The notes beneath the pieces were generated by a model that saw only the letters and a list, made by a program, of their open reading frames with translations, was not told the origin of the DNA and ran no database searches. Shown here in pieces: positions 44,275 through 53,895 of a stretch of DNA of 64,000 nucleotides (within the stretch, counting starts at the first letter, position 1; each line of letters begins with the position of its first letter). The stretch is from JAQBVV01 sp965249205 (GTDB lineage Bacteria > Acidobacteriota > Vicinamibacteria > Vicinamibacterales > UBA2999). Where the stretch lies: positions 1,364,001 to 1,428,000 of the forward strand of contig CBDFLL010000005.1 in NCBI GenBank assembly GCA_965249205.1, in the 5' to 3' direction. The position numbers and the translations under genes were made by a program.

Positions 44275-45131
44275 TGGCAGCGGCCGCCTTCTCGTCCACC
44301 GGTCCCTACGGCGTCGTGCAGGCGCAGACGATCAAGGCGCACATCGACATCGTCTACGCCACCGTCGCCGGCAAGCAGCTTGCTATGGATCTCTACATGC
44401 CGGCGGGGGTCGACCACCCGCCGCTCATCGTCTGGGTGCATGGAGGACGATGGGTCCTTGGTGACAAATCCGAGGTCCCGATGGCTTTTGTCGCCGAGGG
44501 CATCGCGACGGCGAGTCCTGATTTCCGCCAATCAGACTCAGCGCGCTTTCCCGCGATGGTCCACGACATCAAGGCGGCGATCCGTTTTCTTCGGGCGAAG
44601 GCATCGGAGTACGGCTACAGAGCAGACCGCGTGGCCATTGGCGGCACGTCGTCGGGGGCGCATCTGGCGGCGCTGGTCGGCACGACCAACGGCCACCCGG
44701 TGCTCGAAGGAACCGTTGGCGACCACCTTGAACAGTCGTCAGACGTGCACGCGATTCTGAGCTATTACGGCGCCTCCAACCTGGCGACAATCCTGGCCCA
44801 GTCGACGCCTCAAGGCCTGGAGGTGCGAGTGCCATCACTGGAAGCTCTGCTGGGCGCGCTCCCCGATCAGGCGCACGAACTGGCGCGGCTGGCCAGCCCC
44901 GTTGCACACGTCAACCAGTCCGCTCCACCACTGCTCCTTTTGCACGGCGATCAGGATCAGCAGATGCCCATCGATCAGTCATACGAGCTCGAGGCCGCCT
45001 ACAAGTCGCGTGGCCTCGACGTGCACTTCGACGTGCTCCATGGCGTCGTCCATGGCGGCGAGAGCGACTTCTTCTCTGAAGAGCGCAACGCGCAGGCGAT
45101 TGCGTTTCTGCGACGCACCGTCGGTCAGTAG
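44274..45131 (+). CDS. Alpha/beta hydrolase (BD-FAE/esterase-lipase type)
   Basis: 285 residues. HGG oxyanion motif (IVWVHGGRWVLGDK), nucleophile elbow GGTSSGAHLA, Asp in HGDQDQQMP and His in GVVHGGE complete a catalytic triad. The N-terminus AAAFSSTGPYGVVQAQ is only weakly signal-like. Probably an esterase of the acetyl-esterase/BD-FAE group. Confidence 0.82.
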   Translation: MAAAAFSSTGPYGVVQAQTIKAHIDIVYATVAGKQLAMDLYMPAGVDHPPLIVWVHGGRWVLGDKSEVPMAFVAEGIATASPDFRQSDSARFPAMVHDIKAAIRFLRAKASEYGYRADRVAIGGTSSGAHLAALVGTTNGHPVLEGTVGDHLEQSSDVHAILSYYGASNLATILAQSTPQGLEVRVPSLEALLGALPDQAHELARLASPVAHVNQSAPPLLLLHGDQDQQMPIDQSYELEAAYKSRGLDVHFDVLHGVVHGGESDFFSEERNAQAIAFLRRTVGQ

Positions 45132-45140
45132 ACGCTGCGA

Positions 45141-46376
45141 TTGACTGGACAGACCGCCCTGGTGCCCCAATTGACCACGCTGTCGGAGTGGATGCGCGCC
45201 TCAGGCCAGGAGCGCGAGCAGGCGTTGCAGCGGAGCCTCACCCACATCCAGGCGAACGACCCGTCTATTCACGCCTGGGTCCAGGTCCGTCCGCAAGAAC
45301 CGACCGGGGAGGGCATGCTCTCGAAGATCCCCTTCGGTGCCAAGGACATCATCGAGACACGTGGACTGTCCACTGAGTACGGCTCGCCGATCTACGCCGG
45401 GCGGATCGGCACCTCCGACGCAGCCATCATTCGCGAGTTGCGGCAACGCGGCGCGATCCTGCTGGGAAAGACGCAGACGACTGCATTCGCGCACCGCACG
45501 CCCGCGCCCACGCGCAATCCTCGGAACCTTGCGCACACGCCGGGCGGAAGCTCCAGCGGATCGGCGGCTGCCGTCGCCGCCGGCATGGTGCCGCTGGCAT
45601 TGGGCACCCAAACCCTTGGCTCCGTGCTGCGCCCCGCGTCCTATTGCGGCGTCACCGGCTTCAAGCCGACCCATGGCCTGATACCGATGGAGGGTGTCCT
45701 TCCGTTTGCCAAGAGCCTCGATACACTCGGCTTCTTCACGCACACGCCCGCGGACATGCTCCTGCTCTGGGAAGCGTTGGGGCACCCCGTGGATGGGGCA
45801 GAGGGGTGCGAGATCGGAGCAGTGGAACCGGCGCCAGACGTTGAGCCCGAGATGGTGGGCGGCTTTCAACGCGCGCTGGGCGTATTGCGCCGAGAGGGCG
45901 TGGCAATCAGACCCGCCGATATCGCCGACCTGCTTGCTACACTCCACGACGCCACGATGATCGTGATGGCATACGAAGCTGCCCAGTTTCACGAGCAACG
46001 CTTCAATGAGTACGGCTCGCGACTTGGGGTTCTGGCGGACCTCGTTCGCGAGGGCCTCGCGATCCCAACCGAGCAGCACGAGGCAGCGAAGGGACATATC
46101 GCTGAGTGCGGCACGGAAGCGGCGGCACTGTTCGCGGCGACGCCCGTCATCCTCGTACCCGCGGCTACGGGACCGGCCCCGAAAGGTCTCGCCTGGACCG
46201 GCGACGCCCAGATGAACTCCCCGTGGACGGCACTCGGTACGCCGGCCATCTCTATCCCCATGGCGGTCGGCGATGCGCTGCCTCTGGGTCTGCAGCTCAC
46301 TGGTGCGCTTGGGCAGGACGCGACAGTCATCCGCACGGCCGTGCGACTGCACGACATCCTCGGCCGATCGGGGTAG
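45141..46376 (+). CDS. Amidase-signature hydrolase
   Basis: 411 residues from TTG45141. The Ser-cisSer-Lys triad is visible: Lys in PFGAKDIIETRG, cis-Ser in TPGGSSSGSAAAVAAG, and nucleophile Ser in GTQTLGSVLRPASYCGV. The usual GG-S is LG-S here, a mild departure. Slightly shorter than typical 450-470 residue members but ends naturally (AVRLHDILG). Hydrolyses an amide, substrate unknown. Confidence 0.85.
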   Translation: MTGQTALVPQLTTLSEWMRASGQEREQALQRSLTHIQANDPSIHAWVQVRPQEPTGEGMLSKIPFGAKDIIETRGLSTEYGSPIYAGRIGTSDAAIIRELRQRGAILLGKTQTTAFAHRTPAPTRNPRNLAHTPGGSSSGSAAAVAAGMVPLALGTQTLGSVLRPASYCGVTGFKPTHGLIPMEGVLPFAKSLDTLGFFTHTPADMLLLWEALGHPVDGAEGCEIGAVEPAPDVEPEMVGGFQRALGVLRREGVAIRPADIADLLATLHDATMIVMAYEAAQFHEQRFNEYGSRLGVLADLVREGLAIPTEQHEAAKGHIAECGTEAAALFAATPVILVPAATGPAPKGLAWTGDAQMNSPWTALGTPAISIPMAVGDALPLGLQLTGALGQDATVIRTAVRLHDILGRSG

Positions 46377-46449
46377 TCGAATCACGTATCTAGATCGTCG
46401 GCGTGGACCCCGCCGTTACTTTTTTTAAGTCAGAATCCTGGAAAGTGGT

Positions 46450-47018
46450 ACGTGGTGATGACCATCCAACGACCCTTCCGGGCGGCGTTCGACGTTCGGA
46501 TCAGCCCGCACGAGCGGGAGGGTTTCCTGTGAGGAATCGGACACTCAAAACGCGTGCAAGAGTGACTGTGTGTCTGTTCTTACGCCTCGTGCTCGCTTTG
46601 CGCAGACGGCTGCGCCACGCATTGGTGCGGACACGGAAATGGCTGACAGGAAGGGCGCGTCGGACTTCCAAGTCGCTGGCAGGTGTCTTCGCCCTGCTCG
46701 TACGGCCTGGCCTCCGCGCACTCAAACGGCTGCCGCGCGCGTGGTCGCAGAAACAGAAAGAGCTGGGCCAGAGGACGCGTCGCACGTTTCACCGCACGAA
46801 GAGACGTGGTGATGACCATCCAACGTCCGGGCGGCGTTCGACGTCGTGCAAGAGTGACTGTGTGTCTGTTCTTACGCCTCGTGCTCGTCAGGTCGTCTTC
46901 TACTCTCCTCCTGGAGAACTGCGACGGTGGGCCAGAGGACGCGTCGCACGTTTCACCGCACGAAGAGAGTGGTCCGTCAGGTCGTCTTCTACTCTCCTCC
47001 TGGAGAACTGCGACGGTG
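46450..47018. repeat. Mosaic of four interleaved perfect repeats (22, 43, 39 and 43 bp)
   Basis: R1 at 46450-46471 and 46804-46825; R2 at 46553-46595 and 46845-46887; R3 at 46765-46803 and 46929-46967; R4 at 46887-46929 and 46976-47018. The order is R1 R2 R3 R1 R2 R4 R3 R4, with each junction at or near a repeat edge. The 46403-47062 frame is Arg/Lys-rich (RRRLRHALVRTRKWLTGRAR) and may be the disrupted N-terminal region of the following methyltransferase. No separate gene is supported in 46377-46926. Confidence 0.8.
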
Positions 47019-47902
47019 TCCGGCGTGTGACGCCGTCGCCGTGTCCCACATCGAGCCGTTGAGGATAACGCGGCCAGCCAGTCCTCACTGGAAGGTCGGG
47101 TTCATCTCCGGCTGCGAAAACTGCGGGGTGTTGTTCGCCAATCCTCTCCCCGGGAACGATGAACTCGCACACCTGTATTCCCCCGATGGCGCCTGGGGAC
47201 TGCCGCGTCAATCCGAACGCCCGGTGCGGGTGTCCCGAGCGCGGCTCGCTGAACGCTTTGCGCCGATCGCTTCGGAGCTGAACGTCCTGGCTCCCGGCCG
47301 CGGTGCGTCAGTGCTCGACATCGGATGCGGGCTCGGGGGCATGCTCGACGCGCTAGCAAGCGCCGGGTGGCTCACCTGCGGGATCGACCCTGCAGTCAGG
47401 GGGGCTTTCGAACGACACAGAGACGCCGTCGAGATTCCCGGCGACCCCCAGTTCGACCCTGGTGATCCTGCGTCATGTCCTCGAGCACGTGACCGCTCCA
47501 CTCGAAATGCTTCGTCGCGCCGCTAGTGCGTTGCACGTGGGCGGCTATCTGGCCGTCAGCGTACCCAACCTAGACCGCGTGGCCGAACACGGAAATATGC
47601 AGTACTGCCTGCGCTCGAAGACTCACGTCCTGGCGTATTCCGAGGTGTGCCTGCGCTGGCTGGCGGCAACCGCGGGGCTCGTCCTGGTGTCAGCGACGGA
47701 GACTCACGAATCGCGTCATCTTGCTTGTTTCTTCCGTCGCGATGCGACGCAAGCCGTGCTGCCAGCGACACCGCTACTCGCCGCGCGTGAATCACTCTCA
47801 CGCTATTTCACGCGTCACCCTCGCCCCGACGCACTACCCAGAGCGTTGCCTGTCCGCCTGCGATCGGCGCTCCTCAATCTCGGAACCGGCGGTGCCATCT
47901 GA
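46927..47902 (+). pseudogene. SAM-dependent methyltransferase with zinc-ribbon N-terminus, frameshifted
   Basis: The first frame (to 47460) has a CPAC...CENCG zinc ribbon, FANPLPGNDELAHLYSPDGA, and motif I in VLDIGCGLGGMLDALASAGW. After DPQFD an extra C shifts the frame. From 47462 the next frame reads ILRHVLEHVTAPLEMLRRAA and GGYLAVSVPNLD, then a C-terminal region. The join FDLVILRHVLEH is typical of type-11 methyltransferases in glycan clusters. The true start is hidden by the mosaic repeats. Confidence 0.75.
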
Positions 47903-47994
47903 GAGCATTGATGGGGAAGGCCCTGTGCTCGACAGTCCCGGTCAAGGTCGTACTAGTCGCTATCCATCACACCCAGGAGCAGGCGCCTGCCTGC

Positions 47995-49629
47995 TTACTT
48001 GGCCTCCGCGGCGCCACCGGTGTATTCGAGTATGAAGAGTCCCGCCCCCGCGCGATCCGTAGCGTAGGCGAACCCTCGGGCGTCGATATCGACGTCGTTC
48101 ATCTGGATCGCCGTCGGCTGATCCAACGCGCTCGGATGCGAGGTCGGGGTGGTCTGCGGAATGTAGTATCCCAGTTCCGCCAAATTCAGCGGGTCCGACA
48201 GGTCGACGACGCGCACTCCGGCGTTGAAATACCCGCGAGCCACGCGACCTTGTCCTCGAAACGATTGATCCGCCCGTTGATTGTTTCGGCGGACTGATGA
48301 GGACCGAAGCGGCCGCCAGAGGTGCAAAACTCCCCGACCGGCACCTGCCACACGGACGCGAGCACAGGCTCGGATTCCGTTGTGATGTCGAGCATGTAGG
48401 ACGCTGGCCGGACCGGGGTCTCGCACGGTGCCGAGTCACCTGCGCCGCCCACTTCATCGACAACGAACGCGTAGGTCCTCGGGCCCGTGCCTGCACCCGG
48501 CACCTCGTCATAGACGATCGGCGACACCGTATGCGGCCCGCGATAGGGCGGCTTCAGATCGTAGGACCAGACAAGCGTCGGTTCCGTCGGGTCGGAGATA
48601 TCGAACGACGCCGTCTGGCCACCGGCATCGCGGTAACCGACATACACCCGGTTGTTCTCCTCGTCCACCACAGGATGGTGGGAGTACTGGCCCTCGTAAC
48701 CCGACTCGCCGTCCTTCAAACCCGGAAGCCAGGCCCGACCGACAAACTTCGGGTCCGTCGGATCCTTCAGATCGAAGATCTGGATGATCACGTTTCGGAA
48801 CCCTTGCTCTCCCGACGCTGCGTAGAAGTAACCGGTGTCCGGCGACCACCACCCCTTGTGCGCACGCATGATGAACTCTCCGCCGCAGCCAGAGCCGCAC
48901 GAATCGGGGGGCGTGCCGGTGATCTCGGACACCAACGAGATCTGCGACGGGTCCGTGTCTCTCGCTGTGATGTCGAAAATCTGGTACTTCAGATCCAGGT
49001 CGCCATCGCCAATGCTCTCGGAGTTCCGGATCAGGTAGTCCCTCCCCGATTCATCGAACGGGTAGTCGTATACGACCGACACGCCGCGAGAGTTCTTGTT
49101 GGCGTCGTTCGGGATGTGCCACACAAGCTGCGGGTTGGCGGGATCCGTAACATCGAGGATTGACGTGCCGCTCCACTCCATCGCTCCAGTGATCGGATTC
49201 AGTATCGACCTGCCGTCCCAGGTGCTCTCCAGATGACCCACGTAGGCCCAGTCGCCGTTGGCCGCGTCGGACAGCGTGGTCACGACCAACGCATCGCGTC
49301 CCTGGAGGTCGTGGTAGCCCAGGCAGGCGCACATTCTGCGCGTCCTCGGCCACCAGACCCGACCCCGGCTGCTCCACCTCCACCTCCGGCGGGGGCTCTC
49401 CGCACCCGACGACTACCACGGCCATCAGAAGCGCCGTCATCGAGATGACCGTCGTATGCACGATCTGTCTGGCGCGGATTTCAGCTGTACCCGGCAGGCG
49501 GTCCTGGCACTCCCGCGGGCAAGAGGGGATAGATGGCTGTGTACACCCTGGGATCTGCGGACGCGGGCACCGATTTCGGTTCCTCGGGAGCCACGCGCTC
49601 ATGAAATCCGCGCTAGTCGTCTGACTCAT
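47995..49629 (-). pseudogene. LVIVD-repeat lipoprotein, frameshifted twice and carrying MITE B3
   Basis: ATG49629 (GAGGAG site) starts MSQTT, then MITE B3 (49469-49616) intrudes, then a lipoprotein signal VISMTALLMAVVVVGCGE. Removing the MITE gives MSQTTRQIVHTTVIS in frame. At about 49325 a shift separates VAEDAQNVRL from LGYHDLQGRDALVVTTLSD. The main 380-residue body has beta-propeller repeats (SILDVTDPANPQLVWH, IQIFDLKDPTDPKFVGR, ASFDISDPTEPTLVWSY). A second shift at about 48237 separates INRFEDKVAWLA from YFNAGVRVVDLSDPLNLAEL. Probably a cell-surface propeller protein, now broken or wrongly base-called. Confidence 0.78.
49469..49616. mobile_element. MITE family B, copy 3 (148 bp)
   Basis: Left CTGGCGCGGATTTCAGC (CTAG mutated), right end the complement of CTAGCGCGGATTTCATGAGC. 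Inserted five codons into the lipoprotein gene and open in that frame, so it would add about 48 residues ahead of the lipobox region. Confidence 0.78.
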
Positions 49630-49762
49630 CACACTCTCCTCCTCGGAGCCGCACCACGATGCTGGGCCTCGCCGCACGCGCCGTCCGTCTGTAGTGCGCG
49701 GGTGGAACAGCCCGGCAGATTGTAGAGCGAAATGGCGGACCTTCTGGTCGACCCCGAGCTCT

Positions 49763-50707
49763 CTAATGAGGCTGGTCCATCCAGTCGAGGCTCTGGTAAC
49801 GATCCCAGGCATCAGGCAGCAACGCCACTACCGGGCCGTCGAGGGAGCGTGTCGCCACACGGAGAGCCGCCGCCACGGCGGTGCCGGCCGAGCCGCCCAC
49901 GAGCAGTCCTTCCTCGCGAATGAGGCGCCGCGCCATGTCGAAACTCTCGTCATCATCGACCACCATCGCCTCATCGACGACGGACAGATCGAGCAGATGG
50001 GGAACCACGCTGCTTCCGATGCCCTCCACGGCATAAGCCGTGTCGGGGCCGGCGCGACCCTCGTTGACCCAGCCCGCCAGCACGGAGCCCTGCGGATCTG
50101 CGAGCACGACCCGCGCGGTAGGACACCGCTCCTTCAAGAAGCGTCCAACGCCCGTGATCGTTCCTCCGGTGCCGACGCCGGCCACGAAGGCGCCTACACG
50201 CCCTCCAGCCTGCGCCAGGATCTCAGGTCCGGTGGTTTCGTAGTGCGCGCGCACGTTCGCCTCGGCGCCGAACTGGTCAGCGTAGAACCAGCCGCGCTCC
50301 AGGGCGAGGCGTCGCGCCACGTTCTGGAAGTTGTCCGCATGCGAAGGCGGCGCGTTGGCGGTGACGATGACCTCGGCCCCGAGCAGGCGAAGCGACCTGC
50401 GTTTGTCCTCGCACATCTTCTCGGGCAACACGCACACCAGCCGGTAGCCACGTGCCAAAGCAACCAGCGCCAGCCCGATGCCGGTATTGCCCGCCGTGGC
50501 CTCGATGATGGTGGCCCCGGGCTGCAGCGCGCCGCGAGATTCGGCCTCTTCGATGATGGCCCGCGCAATGCGATCCTTCACGCTGCCGCCCGGGTTCAGG
50601 TGCTCGCACTTGCCCAGCACCGGCGAGGCCAAACCCGCCCCAACGTGCAGCAATGCCACCAGCGGTGTCTGGCCAATTTCGTCGAGGATGGTGTGCGCGT
50701 TCGTCAT
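49763..50707 (-). CDS. Cysteine synthase / cystathionine beta-synthase family enzyme
   Basis: 314 residues from ATG50707. PLP Lys in LNPGGSVKDRIARAI, substrate loop EATAGNTGIGLALVA, phosphate-binding GVGTGGTITGVGRF, and EGIGSS near the C-terminus. Makes cysteine from O-acetylserine and sulfide, or cystathionine from homocysteine; the lack of a CBS regulatory domain does not decide. Monocistronic. Confidence 0.92.
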   Translation of the reverse strand: MTNAHTILDEIGQTPLVALLHVGAGLASPVLGKCEHLNPGGSVKDRIARAIIEEAESRGALQPGATIIEATAGNTGIGLALVALARGYRLVCVLPEKMCEDKRRSLRLLGAEVIVTANAPPSHADNFQNVARRLALERGWFYADQFGAEANVRAHYETTGPEILAQAGGRVGAFVAGVGTGGTITGVGRFLKERCPTARVVLADPQGSVLAGWVNEGRAGPDTAYAVEGIGSSVVPHLLDLSVVDEAMVVDDDESFDMARRLIREEGLLVGGSAGTAVAAALRVATRSLDGPVVALLPDAWDRYQSLDWMDQPH

Positions 50708-50787
50708 GGTCCCTGCAACAAGCCGCACGAGTGTAGCCCAGGTCAACGCGCCCGTTCGGCTACTCTTGTCAAGCTCGGAGGCTAGGG

Positions 50788-51459
50788 ATGTACACCAGAA
50801 TCCGTAGACACGCGATTCTTCAACAACTCAGGCGGATCTTCGAACGTTCGGAGGCATCGAGCGGGCGGTCATTGCCCATACAGAAGACCGGGCTCGGCAT
50901 CTGGGCCGGCACACCAGTTCGAGTCGTGGCCGAGGCCGCGTTGACACTGGCCAAACTCGGCATACTCGATGAAGGACTGCAGACCGGCGCCGTCATCGAC
51001 GCCGGAACCGGTGACGGTCGCGTGCTGGCTGTGCTGGCAGCGCTGAATCCGTCCCTGGTTATCTACGGGATCGAGTCGGACCCGGCGCTCCACGCCAAGG
51101 CCGTGGCCAACCTGCACACGCTGACCACCAGTGGACTCATCGACTCGACCCGAGTGCATCTGCTTGAGGGCGACTACTGCGACGTCGCGACCTACGAGAC
51201 CCGCGACATAGCGCTGAAAAAGGTCGGGCTGATCTTCAACTACCCTGACGGCAACGAGAAGCAACTGGCGCGGTTCGTCGAACAACACCACGGGCCCGGC
51301 ACGACGCTGTGCCTCCTGACGCACAACCGGAGATCGACGAACTTGAGCTGTGCGCTCGCCACGACGTCATGGAAGGGGCCGGTCCGCCGTGGCGGCTATC
51401 TCTGTACCGGCGGCCGTCGTCCGGTTCCATCGAATGCTGAACTCCTTGCCGGGCCCTAG
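50788..51459 (+). CDS. Class I SAM-dependent methyltransferase-like protein
   Basis: 223 residues from ATG50788 with a GGAGG-like site. Motif I VIDAGTGDGRVLAVLAALNP, then YGIESDPALHAKAVANL (motif II acidic residue) and VHLLEGDYCDVATYE support SAM binding. Similar to small protein or tRNA methyltransferase-like folds; substrate unknown. The stop TAG (51457-51459) lies inside the CTAG target duplication of IS copy 3, and the same TAG would remain if the IS were absent, so the gene is unharmed. Confidence 0.75.
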   Translation: MYTRIRRHAILQQLRRIFERSEASSGRSLPIQKTGLGIWAGTPVRVVAEAALTLAKLGILDEGLQTGAVIDAGTGDGRVLAVLAALNPSLVIYGIESDPALHAKAVANLHTLTTSGLIDSTRVHLLEGDYCDVATYETRDIALKKVGLIFNYPDGNEKQLARFVEQHHGPGTTLCLLTHNRRSTNLSCALATTSWKGPVRRGGYLCTGGRRPVPSNAELLAGP

Positions 51460-52754
51460 CAGGCTGCTGAAGAACCCGGGTGATCGGGCCGTTTTCTAAG
51501 GATCATGCGAGTCACCACCGACCGACAACGGTGCGCACGGCTGTGCGCTGGCCCCGATCAAGGGGCCGGCGACACGCGCGGCCGGTGATCAGGGACACCT
51601 CGCCTCCAGATTCCGCAGCCGGACCAAGTTATAGACCGTGGCGGCGAAGGTAAGCTGCCAATCCACGAGGGCGACACCGCGATGCCGGAGTTTGCGCAAG
51701 CCGCCGACGGTCTTCATCCAGCCAAAGACCTGTTCTACGAGTTTCCGTTTCCGCTGACTGACGTGATAGCCCGCATGCCGCGTGGTCCGGCCATCGATCG
51801 CACTCCAGCGGACCTTCTGAGCAACGTGGGGCGTGACGGCCCGGATACGGACAGCGGCCACAAAGCTTGCCACATCGTAGCCCTTGTCCGCCCCGACCGT
51901 GCTGCCCGGCGGCGCGCTGGCCTCCAGCAACAGCGCCGCTGCCTCGCGTTCGGCGGTCCCCGTCGCGTGAGTCGCGCAGACGTTGGCGACAAGTCCCTGT
52001 CGATTGTCCAGCAGCACGTGGCCCAGATACGCCAGCTTGGCTTCCTTCCCCTGGCCCTTCCGAGGCAGCATCGCCTCCGGATCGGTCGTCGACTGGTGCG
52101 TGTCGTTGCGCCGCCGCTCCCCGTGGAAGTTGACCGTGGGATTCCCGGGGTCATCGGGCGGGTCGCTCTCCGCCGCGTCCCGGCACCGAAAGCTCTTCAG
52201 GCTGGCCCACGCTTCCAATTGGGTCCCATCCACAGTGAAGTGTTCGTCCGAGAGCAGCCCGGCCGCCCGCGCGTGGGCCTGCACCGCATCAAAGAAGGCG
52301 GCCGCGAGATCGCCCGCCAGCAGCCGGTCGCGATTCTTGGTAAACGTGGTGGGATGCCAAACCGGGTCGTCCAAATTCAAGCCCACGAACCAGCGGAACA
52401 GCAGGTTGTAATTGAGCTCTTCCATCAGCAGCCGCTCGCTCCGCACCGTGTAGAGCACCTGCAGCAACAACGCGCGCAGCAGCTGTTCCGGCGGGATCGA
52501 CGGACGCCCTGTGTTGGCGTACAGGCCGGCGAACCTGCGCGACATCGTTCTCAGCGCTTCGTCCGTCAGCGCGCGAACCGCGCGGAGCGGATGGTCGGCT
52601 GGCACGCGCTGTTCCGGCGACAGGTAGCTGAACATGTGAGTGCTTTGCTCATCGTGTCCGCGCATGATGGGGCTCCCTTCAGCGGTGTTGGGAGCATGGT
52701 AGTACGCCGGGATCGATCTGTCGATCCCATTTCACGGAGTTTTTCAGCAGCCTG
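51460..52754 (-). mobile_element. IS5-like insertion sequence, copy 3 (1295 bp)
   Basis: Flanked by CTAG at 51456-51459 and 52755-52758. Appears identical to copy 1 at the ends and in transposase translation. It sits exactly on the stop codon of the methyltransferase gene. Confidence 0.93.
51589..52665 (-). CDS. IS5-like transposase, copy 3
   Basis: 358 residues, same translation as copy 1 (Ser at residue 13). DUF772 domain and DDE motifs intact. Confidence 0.92.
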   Translation of the reverse strand: MRGHDEQSTHMFSYLSPEQRVPADHPLRAVRALTDEALRTMSRRFAGLYANTGRPSIPPEQLLRALLLQVLYTVRSERLLMEELNYNLLFRWFVGLNLDDPVWHPTTFTKNRDRLLAGDLAAAFFDAVQAHARAAGLLSDEHFTVDGTQLEAWASLKSFRCRDAAESDPPDDPGNPTVNFHGERRRNDTHQSTTDPEAMLPRKGQGKEAKLAYLGHVLLDNRQGLVANVCATHATGTAEREAAALLLEASAPPGSTVGADKGYDVASFVAAVRIRAVTPHVAQKVRWSAIDGRTTRHAGYHVSQRKRKLVEQVFGWMKTVGGLRKLRHRGVALVDWQLTFAATVYNLVRLRNLEARCP

Positions 52755-52857
52755 CTAGCGTGCGGGCGACCCGGCATGCGAGAATCGGGACCCTGCAGGT
52801 GCGTCCTGACAGCTTCTGACGAAGATTCTCGGCCGGAGAAACCCTGGTGAAAGATTC

Positions 52858-53874
52858 ATGAGACTCCACCTACTCACCGTGTTCCTGCTGCTGTCGTCCG
52901 CGGCACACGCCGCCGAAGCGCCACCGCTGCAGCGCGCCGAGCTTGGTGACCTGCGACTGGAGAACGGCGCGACGCTTCTCGACGCTGCCATCACCTATCG
53001 CACCGCGGGCACGCTGAACGCCGACCGATCGAATGCAGTCCTGTTTCCGACCTGGTTTACCGGCACGACCGAGCAGCTATTTGCGTTTGACGCCACCGGC
53101 CTGGTGGACACCTCCAGGTTCTTTCTGATCGCCGTCGATGCGCTTGCCAACGGCGAGTCTTCGTCGCCGTCAAACAGCTCCCGGCAGCCGGGACTCGACT
53201 TTCCGGCGGTGACGATCGGCGACATGGTCAGCGCCCAGCACCGTCTTCTGACCGAAGTCCTTGGCATCACGCATCTGCGCGCCGTGATCGGAATCTCGAT
53301 GGGCGGCCTGCAGACCTTCGAGTGGATCACGGCCCATCCCGACTTCATGGATAGAGCCGTCTCGATCGTGGGATCCCCCCGGCTCGCCGCCTACGACCTG
53401 CTTCTCTGGAATACGCAGCTGGCAGCGCTCGAGCTGGCCGAGCGCTGCGACTGTCAGCAGGAGGAGGCGCTGGCCGTGGCTGGCCTGCTCAACCAGCTCG
53501 CGATGCAGACCCCTCAGTTTCTCGCTCGGGAGTTTCCGCGCGAAAGGACGAGCGCGCTGGTCCAACAGGGCAGGGACGGTGGAGCCACGATGAACATTCA
53601 CGATCGCGCGGCACAACTGCGCTCGAGTCTGGCACACGACGTGTCGCGCGCGTATGGCGGTTCGATGGAGCGGGCCGCACAGGCCGTCGTGACGGATCTG
53701 CTGGTGGTAGCGAGCTTGCAGGACCGCGCCGTGTCGCCAGCGCCAGCCCTGGAGTTTGCTGAGCTCGTTGGCGCCGACGTCCTCGAGCTGCAGAACGATT
53801 GCGGGCACCTGGCACTGTTCTGCGCGGCCCCCGAGACCCGGGCCGAGATTTCTGGTTTTCTGGAGCGGCCGTAG
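52858..53874 (+). CDS. Secreted MetX-like alpha/beta hydrolase
   Basis: 338 residues. Signal peptide (LLTVFLLLSSAAHAAE). Homoserine-acetyltransferase-like fold: AITYRTAGTLNADRSNAVLF, nucleophile in GISMGGLQTFEW, Asp region VVASLQDRAVSP and His in NDCGHLALFC. A signal peptide is unusual for a true methionine-pathway enzyme, so a periplasmic hydrolase is more likely. Confidence 0.82.
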   Translation: MRLHLLTVFLLLSSAAHAAEAPPLQRAELGDLRLENGATLLDAAITYRTAGTLNADRSNAVLFPTWFTGTTEQLFAFDATGLVDTSRFFLIAVDALANGESSSPSNSSRQPGLDFPAVTIGDMVSAQHRLLTEVLGITHLRAVIGISMGGLQTFEWITAHPDFMDRAVSIVGSPRLAAYDLLLWNTQLAALELAERCDCQQEEALAVAGLLNQLAMQTPQFLAREFPRERTSALVQQGRDGGATMNIHDRAAQLRSSLAHDVSRAYGGSMERAAQAVVTDLLVVASLQDRAVSPAPALEFAELVGADVLELQNDCGHLALFCAAPETRAEISGFLERP

Positions 53875-53895
53875 GCCCCGACCGCGGTAGCGCGC

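Noticed and set aside
46403..47062. 220-codon Arg/Lys-rich open frame
   Set aside because: It runs through the mosaic repeats and changes reading frame relative to the methyltransferase. It is probably a damaged N-terminal region, not a separate gene.
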